64,000 nt of DNA from Limnobacter sp. SAORIC-580 (GCF_013004065.1 NZ_CP053084.1:2480001-2544000); one strand, 5' to 3'. Positions 28,694 to 37,409 are shown, counted from the first letter of the stretch. A program made the numbers and translations. Notes: generated by a model not told the origin, from the sequence alone.

Positions 28694-29809
28694 ATGGAAG
28701 AAATCAACCTTAGCAGCATTCAAAGCATCGTGCTTTGGGCCACTTTTGCCGTGGGCCTTGCCTTCGGTGCCATTTCCCATCGCACCCACTTTTGCACCAT
28801 GGGTGCAATTGCCGACGTTGTAAACTTTGGTGACTGGAATCGCATGCGGATGTGGCTTCTGGCGATCGCCGTTGCAACACTTGGCCTTCAGGGATTAAGC
28901 ATCACGGGTCACGCTAATCTCAACGACACGATTTTTTTGAACAGCCAATGGTCTTGGCTGTCAGGTATTGTCGGTGGCCTGCTGTTTGGCGCGGGCATGG
29001 TATTGGCGTCGGGTTGCGGCAGTAAAACATTGATACGCCTGGGTGCCGGAAACTTAAAAGCCTTGATGGTTTTCGTGATCATGGGAATCACTGCGTACAT
29101 GACCCTCAAAGGCGTCTTCGGCGTGTTTCGCGCCAACTACCTTGATCCGGTTCGCTTTGAGTTTAGCAGCAGCCCCTATTTGCCCGAGCTATTGGCCAAT
29201 CTGTTCAGCCAAGAGCCAGCTGGTTTGATACCCATTCTGGCTATCGCTCTGCCTGTGATCCTGCTGATCATGGCATTGGGCAGCAAATCAGCCTGGAACA
29301 AAGAAGTAATTGTTGGCGGTGCTGGCGTGGGTCTCACTATCGTGGCTGCCTGGTGGGTCGTATTTCAGGTGGCTTACATTCCAGAACACCCAGACACGCT
29401 GGAAGCAGCCTATTTGGGCACATATGCCAACCGGGCTGAAGGCTTCAGCTTCGTGGCACCTTATGCCTACACACTTGAATGGTTGATGTTTTTTTCGGAC
29501 GTTACACGGGTGCTCACAGTGGGCGTCGTGGCCTGCTTTGGCGTCATTCTGGGAGCCACTGCCAACGCCTTGATGGAGAAATCATTTCGCTGGGAAACAT
29601 TTCAGGGTGTCGAAGACACTGCCAACCACACTGTGGGTGCCGTGATGATGGGTGTGGGCGGTGTACTCGCCTTGGGCTGCACCGTGGGCCAAGGACTAAG
29701 CGGCGTAAGCACCCTGTCATTGGCCTCATTCGTGGCCTTGGGCAGCATTGTAGTTGGCGCCATGGGAGCCTTGAAATATCAAATGTGGCGCGTGGAGCGC
29801 ATGGTTTAA
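28694..29809 (+). CDS. YeeE/YedE (TsuA-like) sulfur-compound transporter
   Basis: A 371-residue inner-membrane protein with about nine or ten hydrophobic helices of the Sulf_transp family. This family includes TsuA, which imports thiosulfate through a path lined with conserved cysteines. Here the cysteine motifs are THFCTMGAI (C34), LASGCGSKT and LALGCTVGQGLSG. A thiosulfate or other sulfur substrate is inferred from the family. No tusA-like partner lies next to it. A tRNA gene follows downstream. Confidence 0.85.
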   Translation: MEEINLSSIQSIVLWATFAVGLAFGAISHRTHFCTMGAIADVVNFGDWNRMRMWLLAIAVATLGLQGLSITGHANLNDTIFLNSQWSWLSGIVGGLLFGAGMVLASGCGSKTLIRLGAGNLKALMVFVIMGITAYMTLKGVFGVFRANYLDPVRFEFSSSPYLPELLANLFSQEPAGLIPILAIALPVILLIMALGSKSAWNKEVIVGGAGVGLTIVAAWWVVFQVAYIPEHPDTLEAAYLGTYANRAEGFSFVAPYAYTLEWLMFFSDVTRVLTVGVVACFGVILGATANALMEKSFRWETFQGVEDTANHTVGAVMMGVGGVLALGCTVGQGLSGVSTLSLASFVALGSIVVGAMGALKYQMWRVERMV

Positions 29810-29828
29810 CTTTCATGACAAAGAAGTG

Positions 29829-29848
29829 AAGAAGCTCTTCTTTTTTTA
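29829..29848 (+). terminator. Possible weak terminator after the YeeE/YedE gene
   Basis: A short AAGAA/TTCTT stem with a four-base loop runs directly into a T tract, about 20 bases after the transporter stop and before the tRNA promoter. The stem is A/T-rich and weak. Confidence 0.3.
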
Positions 29849-29860
29849 AGAAAGCTCAGT

Positions 29861-29866
29861 TATACT
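29861..29866 (+). promoter_or_regulatory. -10 element of the tRNA-Met gene
   Basis: TATACT lies 11 bases upstream of the first tRNA base, a normal position for a tRNA promoter. A -35 at 17 bases distance reads TTCTTT and is weak. Confidence 0.5.
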
Positions 29867-29876
29867 CTCGGTCTTC

Positions 29877-29953
<77 letters not shown>

Positions 29954-29958
29954 AACAA

Positions 29959-29989
29959 AAAACCCCTCAGTGAAAGCTGAGGGGTTTTT
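29959..29989 (+). terminator. Rho-independent terminator of tRNA-Met
   Basis: AACCCCTCAG (29961-29970) pairs with CTGAGGGGTT (29977-29986) around a six-base loop and runs into TTTTT. It begins within ten bases of the tRNA 3' end. Confidence 0.9.
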
Positions 29990-30259
29990 CTTTTCTGCCC
30001 AACTGTTGACTTTGCTCACAAATCCTTCTCAAACAGCATCCAAACATCGCCTCTTTATACGTTGCATTACTAACTTTAATTAGTATAACAACGATTGTTC
30101 AAAACCATAATCACGGTTATTATTTTTAGAAAGATGCATCTAAAAATGCACTTCAACAGTAACAACTGTTAACAAAGGCAAGAGAGAACAGTCGCAGTAC
30201 CTAAACAGCTGCAACCGTCCTTTCTTCTACAAAAACAGCTTGCTAGGAGGAGATGACAC
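29990..30259 (+). promoter_or_regulatory. Leader region of the copper radical oxidase gene
   Basis: This AT-rich gap contains no gene. A possible promoter has TTGCAT (30062-30067) and TATAAC (30084-30089) 16 bases apart. Downstream lie two inverted repeats: TTTTTAGA/TCTAAAAA (30123-30146, 8-base spacer) and AACAGT/ACTGTT (30155-30170, 4-base spacer). A strong AGGAGG (30245-30250) precedes the GTG start by nine bases. The layout suggests a regulated promoter with a long leader; the regulator is unknown. Confidence 0.4.
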
Positions 30260-32548
30260 GTGTTCAAGCTGAATAAACTATCTGCAGTAATCGCCATTGG
30301 ATTGGGAACTGCATTACCCGTACAAGCCGGTCTGCTCGACGATCTGATCGGTGCCAAATTCAACCCGGTCAGCACCAACAAAGGCGTAGCACCTGAGGGT
30401 CAGAAAGGCTCCTTCAGCAAGCCATTTGCGGAGCCTTTTGTCTACGAACGCTCCGTAGCTGACGATAACAATCCGGATTTACAAGGCATTCGAACAGACA
30501 ACAAATGCGAAGGCATTGGCGCGAATGGCAAGCTACGCTGCAAACCTGCAGCGGGTACCATCTCCATGCTACCCAATGGCGACTTCCTGTATTTCAACGC
30601 GCTTGAAGGCACAGAGGATTTTGAGTTCAGCATTTTGGTGGACTTCGGTCAAAAAGCGATTAACGACCAAACCCGCATGATGCGCATCCCGGAAGGGGCA
30701 AATGCGGCCAGCTTGTGGACACGCCCGACAGACGTGGATTCCGGTGCCAATCCGGATGGCTATGAAATCACCGAATTGATCCCGGGTCTCACCAACAAAG
30801 AAACCAATAGCGCTGACGGAGCGCTGTTCTGTGCCGACGTGGCCATGCTGGCTGATGGCCGCATTATGGCTGTCGGCGGAACGGCCTATTATAGCGAACC
30901 CGGCAGCAACTTGATTGGTTATGGTTTGACCGAACTGGAAGGCCTGAAAAACAGCCGCGCCTACAACGCCAACACCAACACCTGGAGCCAACTGGCAGAC
31001 ATGAACTTCGGCCGCTGGTACCCAGCGCTGATCACCCTGCCCGACAGCAAAATGTTTGTTGCCAGTGGCGTAACGAAGCTGTTGAAGCCCATCTATCCAC
31101 AGGCCCCAGAACAAAGCGGTCGCAATGTACCACAAACCGAAACTTATGATCCGGTGACCAACAAGTGGACGGTCAATGCGCAAACAGCGCAGCGCTCCTT
31201 GCCACTTTATCCTCGCCTACACCTGCTGCCCAACGGCCATGTGTATTACAACGCTGGTGGCCAGGCCTTCAACCCGTTTGGTCAGTCTTACGACCAGCCA
31301 TTGTGGAATATTGCAGCCACTTACAACCCAGCCAACCAAACCTGGTCTGATCTGGCCTACGCTGGCTTCCCGCTGAAGTTCAGCGATGCTGGTCTGGAGT
31401 CACTCACCCAAATCCTGAATCCATTGACTGCCCCCAACGCAGCCATGAGCGCACTCACCAAAACCTTGATGAGCGCGCCCATGAAGAGCCCTCAAGCGCT
31501 ACAAAAACTCTTGAGCACAGTGACCACGGGCAACCCTGAGCAAACCTTGCAGAAAGTGGTTGGTGCTGGCATGCGCGGTTCAACATTCTCAATCATGATG
31601 CCGTTGCGCCCCAACGCTCAAGGCCAGTACAAAGAGGCCAGCTTCCTGACTGCTGGCGGTGTACTCCCACTGGTCGGCTTGACCTCGCCAGGTGGATATG
31701 TAGCGGTAGCCTCCTCACGTATTGACACCGTGAAAACAGAAGGTGACAACATTGTTGATTACCAAAGTGAAGTTACTGGTTCTCTGAACGAGACTCGCTG
31801 GTATGGTTCCGGTGTGTTGATGCCCGATGATTCTGTGATGGTGTTCAGTGGTGGTGACCGCGATGGCGTTGCTGCACCCGGCGTGGAGTTCCCACGTAAA
31901 ACCGCAGAACGCTTTGATCCGGTTACCAAAAAGTGGACTCAAATGGCTGTGGCCAACAACCCCCGCACTTATCACAACACTGCATTGCTGATGCAAGACG
32001 GTCGCGTGCTGATCGGTGGCCACGCGCCCATTTCCACCCTGTACCTGAAGAACATCAATTTGGCTGCATTTGGTTTTTCACCCAACGATGGTCGTGATCC
32101 CTCATTCGAGATTTACTCACCACCTTATGTGAACAATCCAAACCGCCCCAACTTGATCGGTTTTGCAGGTGGCAACGCCACACCAGCTGGCGACGGTAAA
32201 ACAATGATGCGTGAATTCCGCAAAGGTCAACAAGTCACACTGCAAATGGCACCCGGTACGGACATGAGCAAGATCGACTCAGTCACCTTGGTACGCCACA
32301 CAGTGACAACTCACTTGACCGATGCAGATCAGCGCACTGTTGTTATTCCTAAAACCCAGCTATCTGTAACAGGTCAAAGTGTGCGCTTTACCATTCCAGA
32401 TCAGGCCGCTGTGGTTCCACAAGGTGCTTACATGACCTTTGTGCGCACCAAGCAGGCGGATGGTTCACTGTTGCCGTCCAAAGCTGTCAGCTTCATGTTG
32501 AAGCATGGCAATGGACAAGGAGTGATGACTGCCAATGCCCGTCGTTAA
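30260..32548 (+). CDS. Secreted radical-copper oxidase, galactose oxidase/glyoxal oxidase family
   Basis: A 762-residue exported protein with a signal peptide of about 23 residues (ending PVQAG). Kelch-type propeller repeats and a C-terminal DUF1929 domain (about 615-755) follow. All copper-radical active-site residues have counterparts: C191 (LFCADV) and Y254 (GRWYPAL) for the thioether-linked radical, axial tyrosine Y571 and H572 (NPRTYHNTALL), and H685 (VTTHLTDADQR). An oxidase that uses O2 to convert alcohols or aldehydes and releases H2O2 is therefore expected; the substrate is unknown. Residues about 370-450 form an insertion relative to a simple propeller. The GTG start has a strong ribosome site. 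The stop overlaps the next gene by 14 bases. Confidence 0.85.
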   Translation: MFKLNKLSAVIAIGLGTALPVQAGLLDDLIGAKFNPVSTNKGVAPEGQKGSFSKPFAEPFVYERSVADDNNPDLQGIRTDNKCEGIGANGKLRCKPAAGTISMLPNGDFLYFNALEGTEDFEFSILVDFGQKAINDQTRMMRIPEGANAASLWTRPTDVDSGANPDGYEITELIPGLTNKETNSADGALFCADVAMLADGRIMAVGGTAYYSEPGSNLIGYGLTELEGLKNSRAYNANTNTWSQLADMNFGRWYPALITLPDSKMFVASGVTKLLKPIYPQAPEQSGRNVPQTETYDPVTNKWTVNAQTAQRSLPLYPRLHLLPNGHVYYNAGGQAFNPFGQSYDQPLWNIAATYNPANQTWSDLAYAGFPLKFSDAGLESLTQILNPLTAPNAAMSALTKTLMSAPMKSPQALQKLLSTVTTGNPEQTLQKVVGAGMRGSTFSIMMPLRPNAQGQYKEASFLTAGGVLPLVGLTSPGGYVAVASSRIDTVKTEGDNIVDYQSEVTGSLNETRWYGSGVLMPDDSVMVFSGGDRDGVAAPGVEFPRKTAERFDPVTKKWTQMAVANNPRTYHNTALLMQDGRVLIGGHAPISTLYLKNINLAAFGFSPNDGRDPSFEIYSPPYVNNPNRPNLIGFAGGNATPAGDGKTMMREFRKGQQVTLQMAPGTDMSKIDSVTLVRHTVTTHLTDADQRTVVIPKTQLSVTGQSVRFTIPDQAAVVPQGAYMTFVRTKQADGSLLPSKAVSFMLKHGNGQGVMTANARR

Positions 32549-33506
32549 ATCGAATTGGGTGAAGAAAACGCTGGGCGCATGCCTGGCGTTTTCTTTTTCT
32601 ACCCTGCTAATTTCAAGCCCCTTTGTCAGCACCACAGTTTTAGCACACGCCGAACACGGTTCGGAGGGTGGAATTCCCACTGTAAGTGCGAAAGCCAAAT
32701 TGCCCAAAGGCCTTTCATTGCAAGTGGTTAAAACAAATGCCTATCAATTTGCATTGGCCACCGATGGTCAACAGCATGTTGAAATACTGGGCGAGGACAA
32801 ACGCGCTTTTTTGCGATTTGACCGTGACAAACTGTATGCAGATTTAAACGCAACTGGTTGGCACCGTTCCCGACAACCCGGTGGTGGTCCAATCCCCGAA
32901 CGCCTTAAAGACAACCCAAAGTTAAAACCGAATTGGGTTCTGCTCGACAAGCAGCCTGGCTATGGTTGGTACGATCCCCGCTTGATCAAAGAAGACCTTG
33001 CCCACTTTAATCTGGCCATGGTCGCCAACGGCAAACCCATCAGCGTTCGAATTGAACGCATTGAGGCCGAGCCTATGACAGGTTACTGGCGCCCGTTGTT
33101 GGTCAATGAACCCGAATTCACTGGCCTGAATGCCATGGTGCCTGGGCTGAGTGGCAACAATTTCATGCTCAGCCGCATGGGCACAGCGAAAAGTGAATTT
33201 CAGGTGCTGGATGATCAGGGTGCACCATTCCTCGAGCTTCGAGAAGACGGAGTCTGGCTAAACAGCATGCATGCCTGGGCCAGTTCAGTGGAACTGTTTC
33301 ATAGTCCTGGCACTGAACAAGCGCCCTGGGTGAAAGTGTCAGAAACCGGAACTGTGACTTACGCAGACCCGCGACTGAACAAAAAACCTGTGAAAACATC
33401 AGAAACCGGCAGTTGGGTAATTCCGGTGAAGCAGAAGGAAGGCGAGCAACAAAATTTGCTGAAAGGCGAACTGAAGTGGCAAACCATTGTTGAACAAGTC
33501 AACTAG
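32535..33506 (+). CDS. Secreted protein of unknown function with two related modules, coupled to the copper oxidase
   Basis: I do not recognise a named family. The 323-residue product has an N-terminal hydrophobic signal (about 12-37, ending LAHAEHG). Two halves look related. Module one (about 79-180) has FLRFDRD, then NWVLLD and WYDPRL (145-150). Module two (about 220-316) has FLELREDG, then PWVKVSE and YADPRL (276-281). The start lies inside the oxidase gene, 14 bases before its stop, so the two are probably translated together. A periplasmic partner for copper delivery, maturation or surface display of the oxidase is only an inference from position. It converges on the GT39 gene; both stop codons share CTAG. 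Confidence 0.75.
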   Translation: MPVVKSNWVKKTLGACLAFSFSTLLISSPFVSTTVLAHAEHGSEGGIPTVSAKAKLPKGLSLQVVKTNAYQFALATDGQQHVEILGEDKRAFLRFDRDKLYADLNATGWHRSRQPGGGPIPERLKDNPKLKPNWVLLDKQPGYGWYDPRLIKEDLAHFNLAMVANGKPISVRIERIEAEPMTGYWRPLLVNEPEFTGLNAMVPGLSGNNFMLSRMGTAKSEFQVLDDQGAPFLELREDGVWLNSMHAWASSVELFHSPGTEQAPWVKVSETGTVTYADPRLNKKPVKTSETGSWVIPVKQKEGEQQNLLKGELKWQTIVEQVN

Positions 33507-35071
33507 TTTTTTGCCGCCTGGGGCTCCAGGCGGCATTCTTCCTCAAATCCATACTTGCGTGCAAACGGGCAATCAAGCACAGGCAATGTCGATGGAATTT
33601 GGTAGTACTTTTCCACAGCTTCGCGCAATACCACATCCCTGAACCGTTGGTAATTGAAGTTGCTACCATCCACAATCGTGAAAGGCACACCCTCGATCGT
33701 TTGCGTTGTTACTGAAACGTTGCTCAGGTAATCCTGGTAAAGCGCTGGGTCAATTGGCTTGGCTTTGGCCACAATCCGAATGGGTTTGCCATCCATTTCC
33801 CGCCAGTCCACAAAGGTGTCATCATTGCGCGCGTGGTATTTGCCAGGGCCAAAAACAGGCACCACTTTGCCGTAGTGATAAGTCATCAGGGCCGCAGGCG
33901 AATAGGCAATGGTGGTCAATACACCATTGGCTGGCATACCATTGCCAAGTTCAGCAAGAATGGCTGGCATATTCCGGTGAAACAACACGTCTTCCTGAAA
34001 GTCTTTTTTCGGCCAAACCGACACATCGGCGTGCATCAACAAGCCAAACAACACCAGGTGAGGAATCGACAACACAGCATTAAAGCCAATGTAACGCCTC
34101 ATCCAAACACCTTGTGTACACAGTGCCAAAAGCACAAAAGCAATGGGCAGAAAACCCAACACCCAATGCAAGCCCACTGTTTTTTCAAGGGAGATGAGCA
34201 GAAATAGAGCCAGTGGCACCAGCAAGGCAAAGGCCAGCGCACTTTGGCGCAACCAAACCCGGCTACCCTTGAGCAAACTCCAAAGTGCCCAAGGTGTTAT
34301 CAGATAAATCATCATGCCCAGGTAGGTCAACACCGTACCCCACCCCAACTGTGCATCCTCGTGCCGATTCACCAGATTAAACATGATGTTATTCCAGCAA
34401 TTGTGCAGGTTGTAGCCAATGTTCACACTGGCAAATGGCAACACGCCCGCCAACAACAAGAACAGGTATTTGAAACGCTGCGGCTGAAACAACAAATGAA
34501 ATCCAAAGGCAAAACCCAATAGAACAGCGAAGTATTTGGACAAAAAGGCAAGGCCCAGAAAGCACCCGGCGAGAAACATTGCCGAACCCGATTCAGCACG
34601 AATCGCCTTCACATAGGTGAATATGGCCAGGCCCATGAAAAAGATCAAAGGCGTATCGGTGGTTACAAATACGGCAAACCAGGACACTGGCATGGACAAA
34701 TAAACGGCGCCAGCCAACCAGGCTCGGGGCTCCTGCTCGCGCGGCAACAGCTCACGGGCCAGCAGCACCACACCCCAGGCGATCACAGTGGTTAACAACA
34801 AGGTCAGGCTGCGAATCACAACAGGTTCATTGCCCACATGGCTTAGCGCCCACAACCACCAACCCACCATGGGCGGGTGATCGTAGTAGCCCCAATTCAG
34901 GTCGGTCGACCACAAATGGAAAAAAGCCTCGTCGCCAGTCATGGGGAAAAACCACGCCAGCCAAAGTTTGATTACGGCGGTCAGCAATACCGTCCAGCCA
35001 AACACGCTTTTGGCAGTTTTTAGCGTCAACTCGGGCCCTTGGGGCCGGGACAAAGAGAAATGACTCGACAT
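33503..35071 (-). CDS. GT39/ArnT-like polyprenyl-phosphate-sugar glycosyltransferase
   Basis: A 522-residue membrane glycosyltransferase of the GT-C fold with about 11-12 hydrophobic segments. The first periplasmic loop carries the acidic motif MTGDEAFFHLWS followed by GYYDHPPMVGWW, typical of GT39/ArnT-like enzymes that use lipid-phosphate sugars. ATG 35071 is chosen because it lies 14 bases after the upstream stop; a longer frame would overlap that gene. It is the third gene of the regulator-HAD/UbiA-GT39 operon, which suggests it uses the product of the UbiA enzyme. Donor sugar and acceptor are unknown. Confidence 0.85.
   Translation of the reverse strand: MSSHFSLSRPQGPELTLKTAKSVFGWTVLLTAVIKLWLAWFFPMTGDEAFFHLWSTDLNWGYYDHPPMVGWWLWALSHVGNEPVVIRSLTLLLTTVIAWGVVLLARELLPREQEPRAWLAGAVYLSMPVSWFAVFVTTDTPLIFFMGLAIFTYVKAIRAESGSAMFLAGCFLGLAFLSKYFAVLLGFAFGFHLLFQPQRFKYLFLLLAGVLPFASVNIGYNLHNCWNNIMFNLVNRHEDAQLGWGTVLTYLGMMIYLITPWALWSLLKGSRVWLRQSALAFALLVPLALFLLISLEKTVGLHWVLGFLPIAFVLLALCTQGVWMRRYIGFNAVLSIPHLVLFGLLMHADVSVWPKKDFQEDVLFHRNMPAILAELGNGMPANGVLTTIAYSPAALMTYHYGKVVPVFGPGKYHARNDDTFVDWREMDGKPIRIVAKAKPIDPALYQDYLSNVSVTTQTIEGVPFTIVDGSNFNYQRFRDVVLREAVEKYYQIPSTLPVLDCPFARKYGFEEECRLEPQAAKN
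33513..33534 (+). terminator. Strong hairpin at the convergent gene end
   Basis: GCCGCCTGG (33513-33521) pairs perfectly with CCAGGCGGC (33526-33534) around a four-base loop, just after the plus-strand stop codon and inside the 3' end of the opposing GT39 gene. A T tract lies before rather than after the stem on the plus strand, so it is not a textbook intrinsic terminator. It may protect mRNA ends or stop opposing transcription. Confidence 0.4.
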
Positions 35072-35085
35072 GGGTGTTGGATATC

Positions 35086-36498
35086 TCAGGAAGCCAGGTA
35101 CACAAGCACACCCACTGAGGCCAAAAAGCCCCAACTGATGCGATCGTGAATGGCGAAATGCACCGGATCATCGATCATTTCCTTGCGAGAAGTCATGATC
35201 CAGATTCTCATCAACCAGTACAAAAACAGGGGACAAATGCCCCACAAAAATTCGGGTGTTGCGTACAGCATCGAACCATTCTGACTGTCTACATACAAGG
35301 CCAATACCAGTACGGCCACAAAACCGCTTGAGATACCCATAGACACCAGGTAACTCAAATCGCTCATTCGGTAACCACGTCCCTGCGGCTGAGTGCCCTC
35401 AAGCTGCAAGAACTCCAGTTCGGCACAACGCTTGACCAAAGCCAAACTTAAAAACACAAAGAGTGAAATGGCCAATAGCCAGCTGGAAAGCTCAATGCCA
35501 GTGCCCACGCCGCCTGCAATCACGCGAACCGTGTAAAGCATGGCCAACAGCAACACATCAACGAAGGCCGTACGCTTGAATACAAAGGTGTACAGCAGTG
35601 TAACCACGGTGTACACCAACAGCACCAGCGTAAATTGCCAACCCACTGCCAGCCAGGCCACCGCAAAGCCGGCTATGCCCAAACACTTCATGAACAAGAA
35701 AGCCTTGCCAATGCTGAGCGCACCGCTGGCCATGGGGCGATGGCGCTTGCGCGGATGTTGGCGATCCGCATTCAGGTCCATCAGGTCGTTCCAGATGTAA
35801 GTAGAGGACGCCAAAAAGCCAAACGCCAGGAAACCCCACATCATCTTGCCCCAAAGGGTGAAATCGGTTTCATGCGCGGCAATCAAAGGTAGAAACAGCA
35901 AACCGTTTTTGGCCCACTGCTGCAGGCGCATGGCTTTAAGCCACACCTTGATTCCGGTGCTGCGCGTATCAAGCCGGTTCAGCTCAATACCAGCCGCCAT
36001 CGCCTTGCGTCGGGTACCTGAGGAAGTATTCACGCCAAATGCCAGTGCAGCCTTTTTCCAGATTGGAATATCGACCAGGGCATCACCAAAATACACAAAG
36101 GGTTGCCCATGGCTGTCTGCCTCAATGGCTGCCAGTTTTTGCTGGCCCTTCAAATTACTGTGCTCGCTGGCGATTACACGGGCAAAAAGGCCCAGGCGTG
36201 CGGCTATCTTGAGCACATCACGACGCATCGAAGCACTGGCCAACACCAATTCATGGCCAGCCGCTTTCAATTGATTCAGTCGCTCAAGCACCATGGGATC
36301 AATCGGCAGATGATCCAGCACAGGATCGATTCGTTTGGCCACCTCAGTTTTAAATACCCAGGCGCCCCGAATGGCCCACAACAACATGGGAAAGACGTAG
36401 AAAATGTTTTGCTTTAGCAGCAACAGGCAACTTTCGAGCAGCACATCCGATGGGCTCAACGTGCCGTCCAAATCAACGTAAACAATCGGCTTGGTCAT
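35086..36498 (-). CDS. HAD-UbiA fusion: polyprenyl-phosphate phosphoribosyltransferase-like protein
   Basis: A 470-residue two-domain protein. Residues about 1-200 form a HAD phosphatase (VYVDLDGTLSPSD at the N-terminus, LASASMRRD, and VYFGDALVDIPIW as the last acidic motif). Residues about 205-470 form a UbiA-type prenyltransferase with eight or nine membrane helices and the metal-binding motif NDLMDLNAD. This fusion resembles decaprenyl-phosphate 5-phosphoribose synthases joined to a phosphatase, which would make polyprenyl-phosphate ribose at the inner membrane. ATG 36498 overlaps the TetR stop (ATGA). Not UbiA for ubiquinone: the HAD domain and the context argue against that. The exact lipid product is inferred. 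Confidence 0.8.
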   Translation of the reverse strand: MTKPIVYVDLDGTLSPSDVLLESCLLLLKQNIFYVFPMLLWAIRGAWVFKTEVAKRIDPVLDHLPIDPMVLERLNQLKAAGHELVLASASMRRDVLKIAARLGLFARVIASEHSNLKGQQKLAAIEADSHGQPFVYFGDALVDIPIWKKAALAFGVNTSSGTRRKAMAAGIELNRLDTRSTGIKVWLKAMRLQQWAKNGLLFLPLIAAHETDFTLWGKMMWGFLAFGFLASSTYIWNDLMDLNADRQHPRKRHRPMASGALSIGKAFLFMKCLGIAGFAVAWLAVGWQFTLVLLVYTVVTLLYTFVFKRTAFVDVLLLAMLYTVRVIAGGVGTGIELSSWLLAISLFVFLSLALVKRCAELEFLQLEGTQPQGRGYRMSDLSYLVSMGISSGFVAVLVLALYVDSQNGSMLYATPEFLWGICPLFLYWLMRIWIMTSRKEMIDDPVHFAIHDRISWGFLASVGVLVYLAS

Positions 36499-37196
36499 TT
36501 TGGTTTGGACAAACCACTGAGCAGTGACTGCGTGGGCTCTTCTTCCCAATGCGCCGCACCAAGAAACACCATCACAATTTGCTTCACAAAATTGTCGAGC
36601 ATTTCTTTTTCAATTTGCGGTTGATCTGGCCTGACGTCCAGAAAATCAGTGGCCGAATTCATCATCAACGTAACCACCAGACTGCAAATCAAAGTCAGGG
36701 TGTGTGTGGACAAGCCGGGGAAAATATTCAACAGGCGCAGGTCGCTGGCCATTTCATTGGTGAAGTGTGCAATTTCATTGCGAATGGCATTGCGCAGGGA
36801 CTGCGAACCGCCAGACCTTTCCGAGCTGATAAAACGCCACTCCAGGTGGTGTTGCTTCAGGTAAGTCACAAAAACACTCACCGAGTGCCGAATCATGTCC
36901 TCACCTGGCAGGCTGGCCTGGCGAGCCTCTCGCAACAACCTACGCAAGGTAATGCCGCCATCCTCGACCAAGGCCAGGCCCAGTTCATCGGTAGTTTTAA
37001 AGTGGCGGTAAAACGCAGTCGGCACCACACCGGCTTCTCGGGTAATTTCCCGAATGCCCAACGCAGTAAAGCTGCTGCCGTTTCCAACAAGGGTAAGCGC
37101 TGCCTGCATCAAATTTTGGCGTGTCTGTTCTTTGCGCCGCACCCTGGCTTGGGTTTCGTCCACCGGCTTGGTTGCGGCGCTTAATCTTGTTCTCAT
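36495..37196 (-). CDS. TetR-family regulator, FabR-like
   Basis: A 233-residue repressor-type protein. The DNA-binding domain (about 20-75) contains REITREAGVVPTAFYRHFKTTDELG, very close to FabR, the regulator of unsaturated fatty acid synthesis. The C-terminal ligand domain is similar in length to FabR, and the N-terminus carries about 18 extra residues. It is first in the operon with the HAD-UbiA and GT39 genes, so it may control a lipid-linked sugar pathway in response to acyl chains. An ATATTGTAA half-site (37247-37255) upstream matches half of the palindrome before ybgC; this link is speculative. Confidence 0.85.
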   Translation of the reverse strand: MRTRLSAATKPVDETQARVRRKEQTRQNLMQAALTLVGNGSSFTALGIREITREAGVVPTAFYRHFKTTDELGLALVEDGGITLRRLLREARQASLPGEDMIRHSVSVFVTYLKQHHLEWRFISSERSGGSQSLRNAIRNEIAHFTNEMASDLRLLNIFPGLSTHTLTLICSLVVTLMMNSATDFLDVRPDQPQIEKEMLDNFVKQIVMVFLGAAHWEEEPTQSLLSGLSKPK

Positions 37197-37380
37197 GGTT
37201 CTTGCTCGAGCCTAGACTGGATTAGTCAACTTCCTGACCTACCCCGATATTGTAATGAAAAGCAGCTTGTTCACAGCTTAACAGCCTGCAAGCCCGTGAA
37301 ATAGGACCTGAACACGATGAAAAGAACTAACAGAACCAAGCCACTTCAGGAATTATTACTGTAATTACGGGTTTTGCGTA

Positions 37381-37409
37381 TTGACTGCACGAACCCAAGA
37401 CGGTTAACT
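37381..37409 (+). promoter_or_regulatory. Candidate sigma-70 promoter of the response regulator gene
   Basis: TTGACT (37381-37386) and TTAACT (37404-37409) are separated by 17 bases. The predicted transcript would have a leader of about 95 bases before the ATG at 37514. Confidence 0.45.

Noticed and set aside
35086..36498. UbiA of ubiquinone synthesis
   Set aside because: The N-terminal HAD domain and the neighbouring TetR and GT39 genes fit a polyprenyl-phosphate sugar enzyme better, despite ubiD elsewhere in the window.
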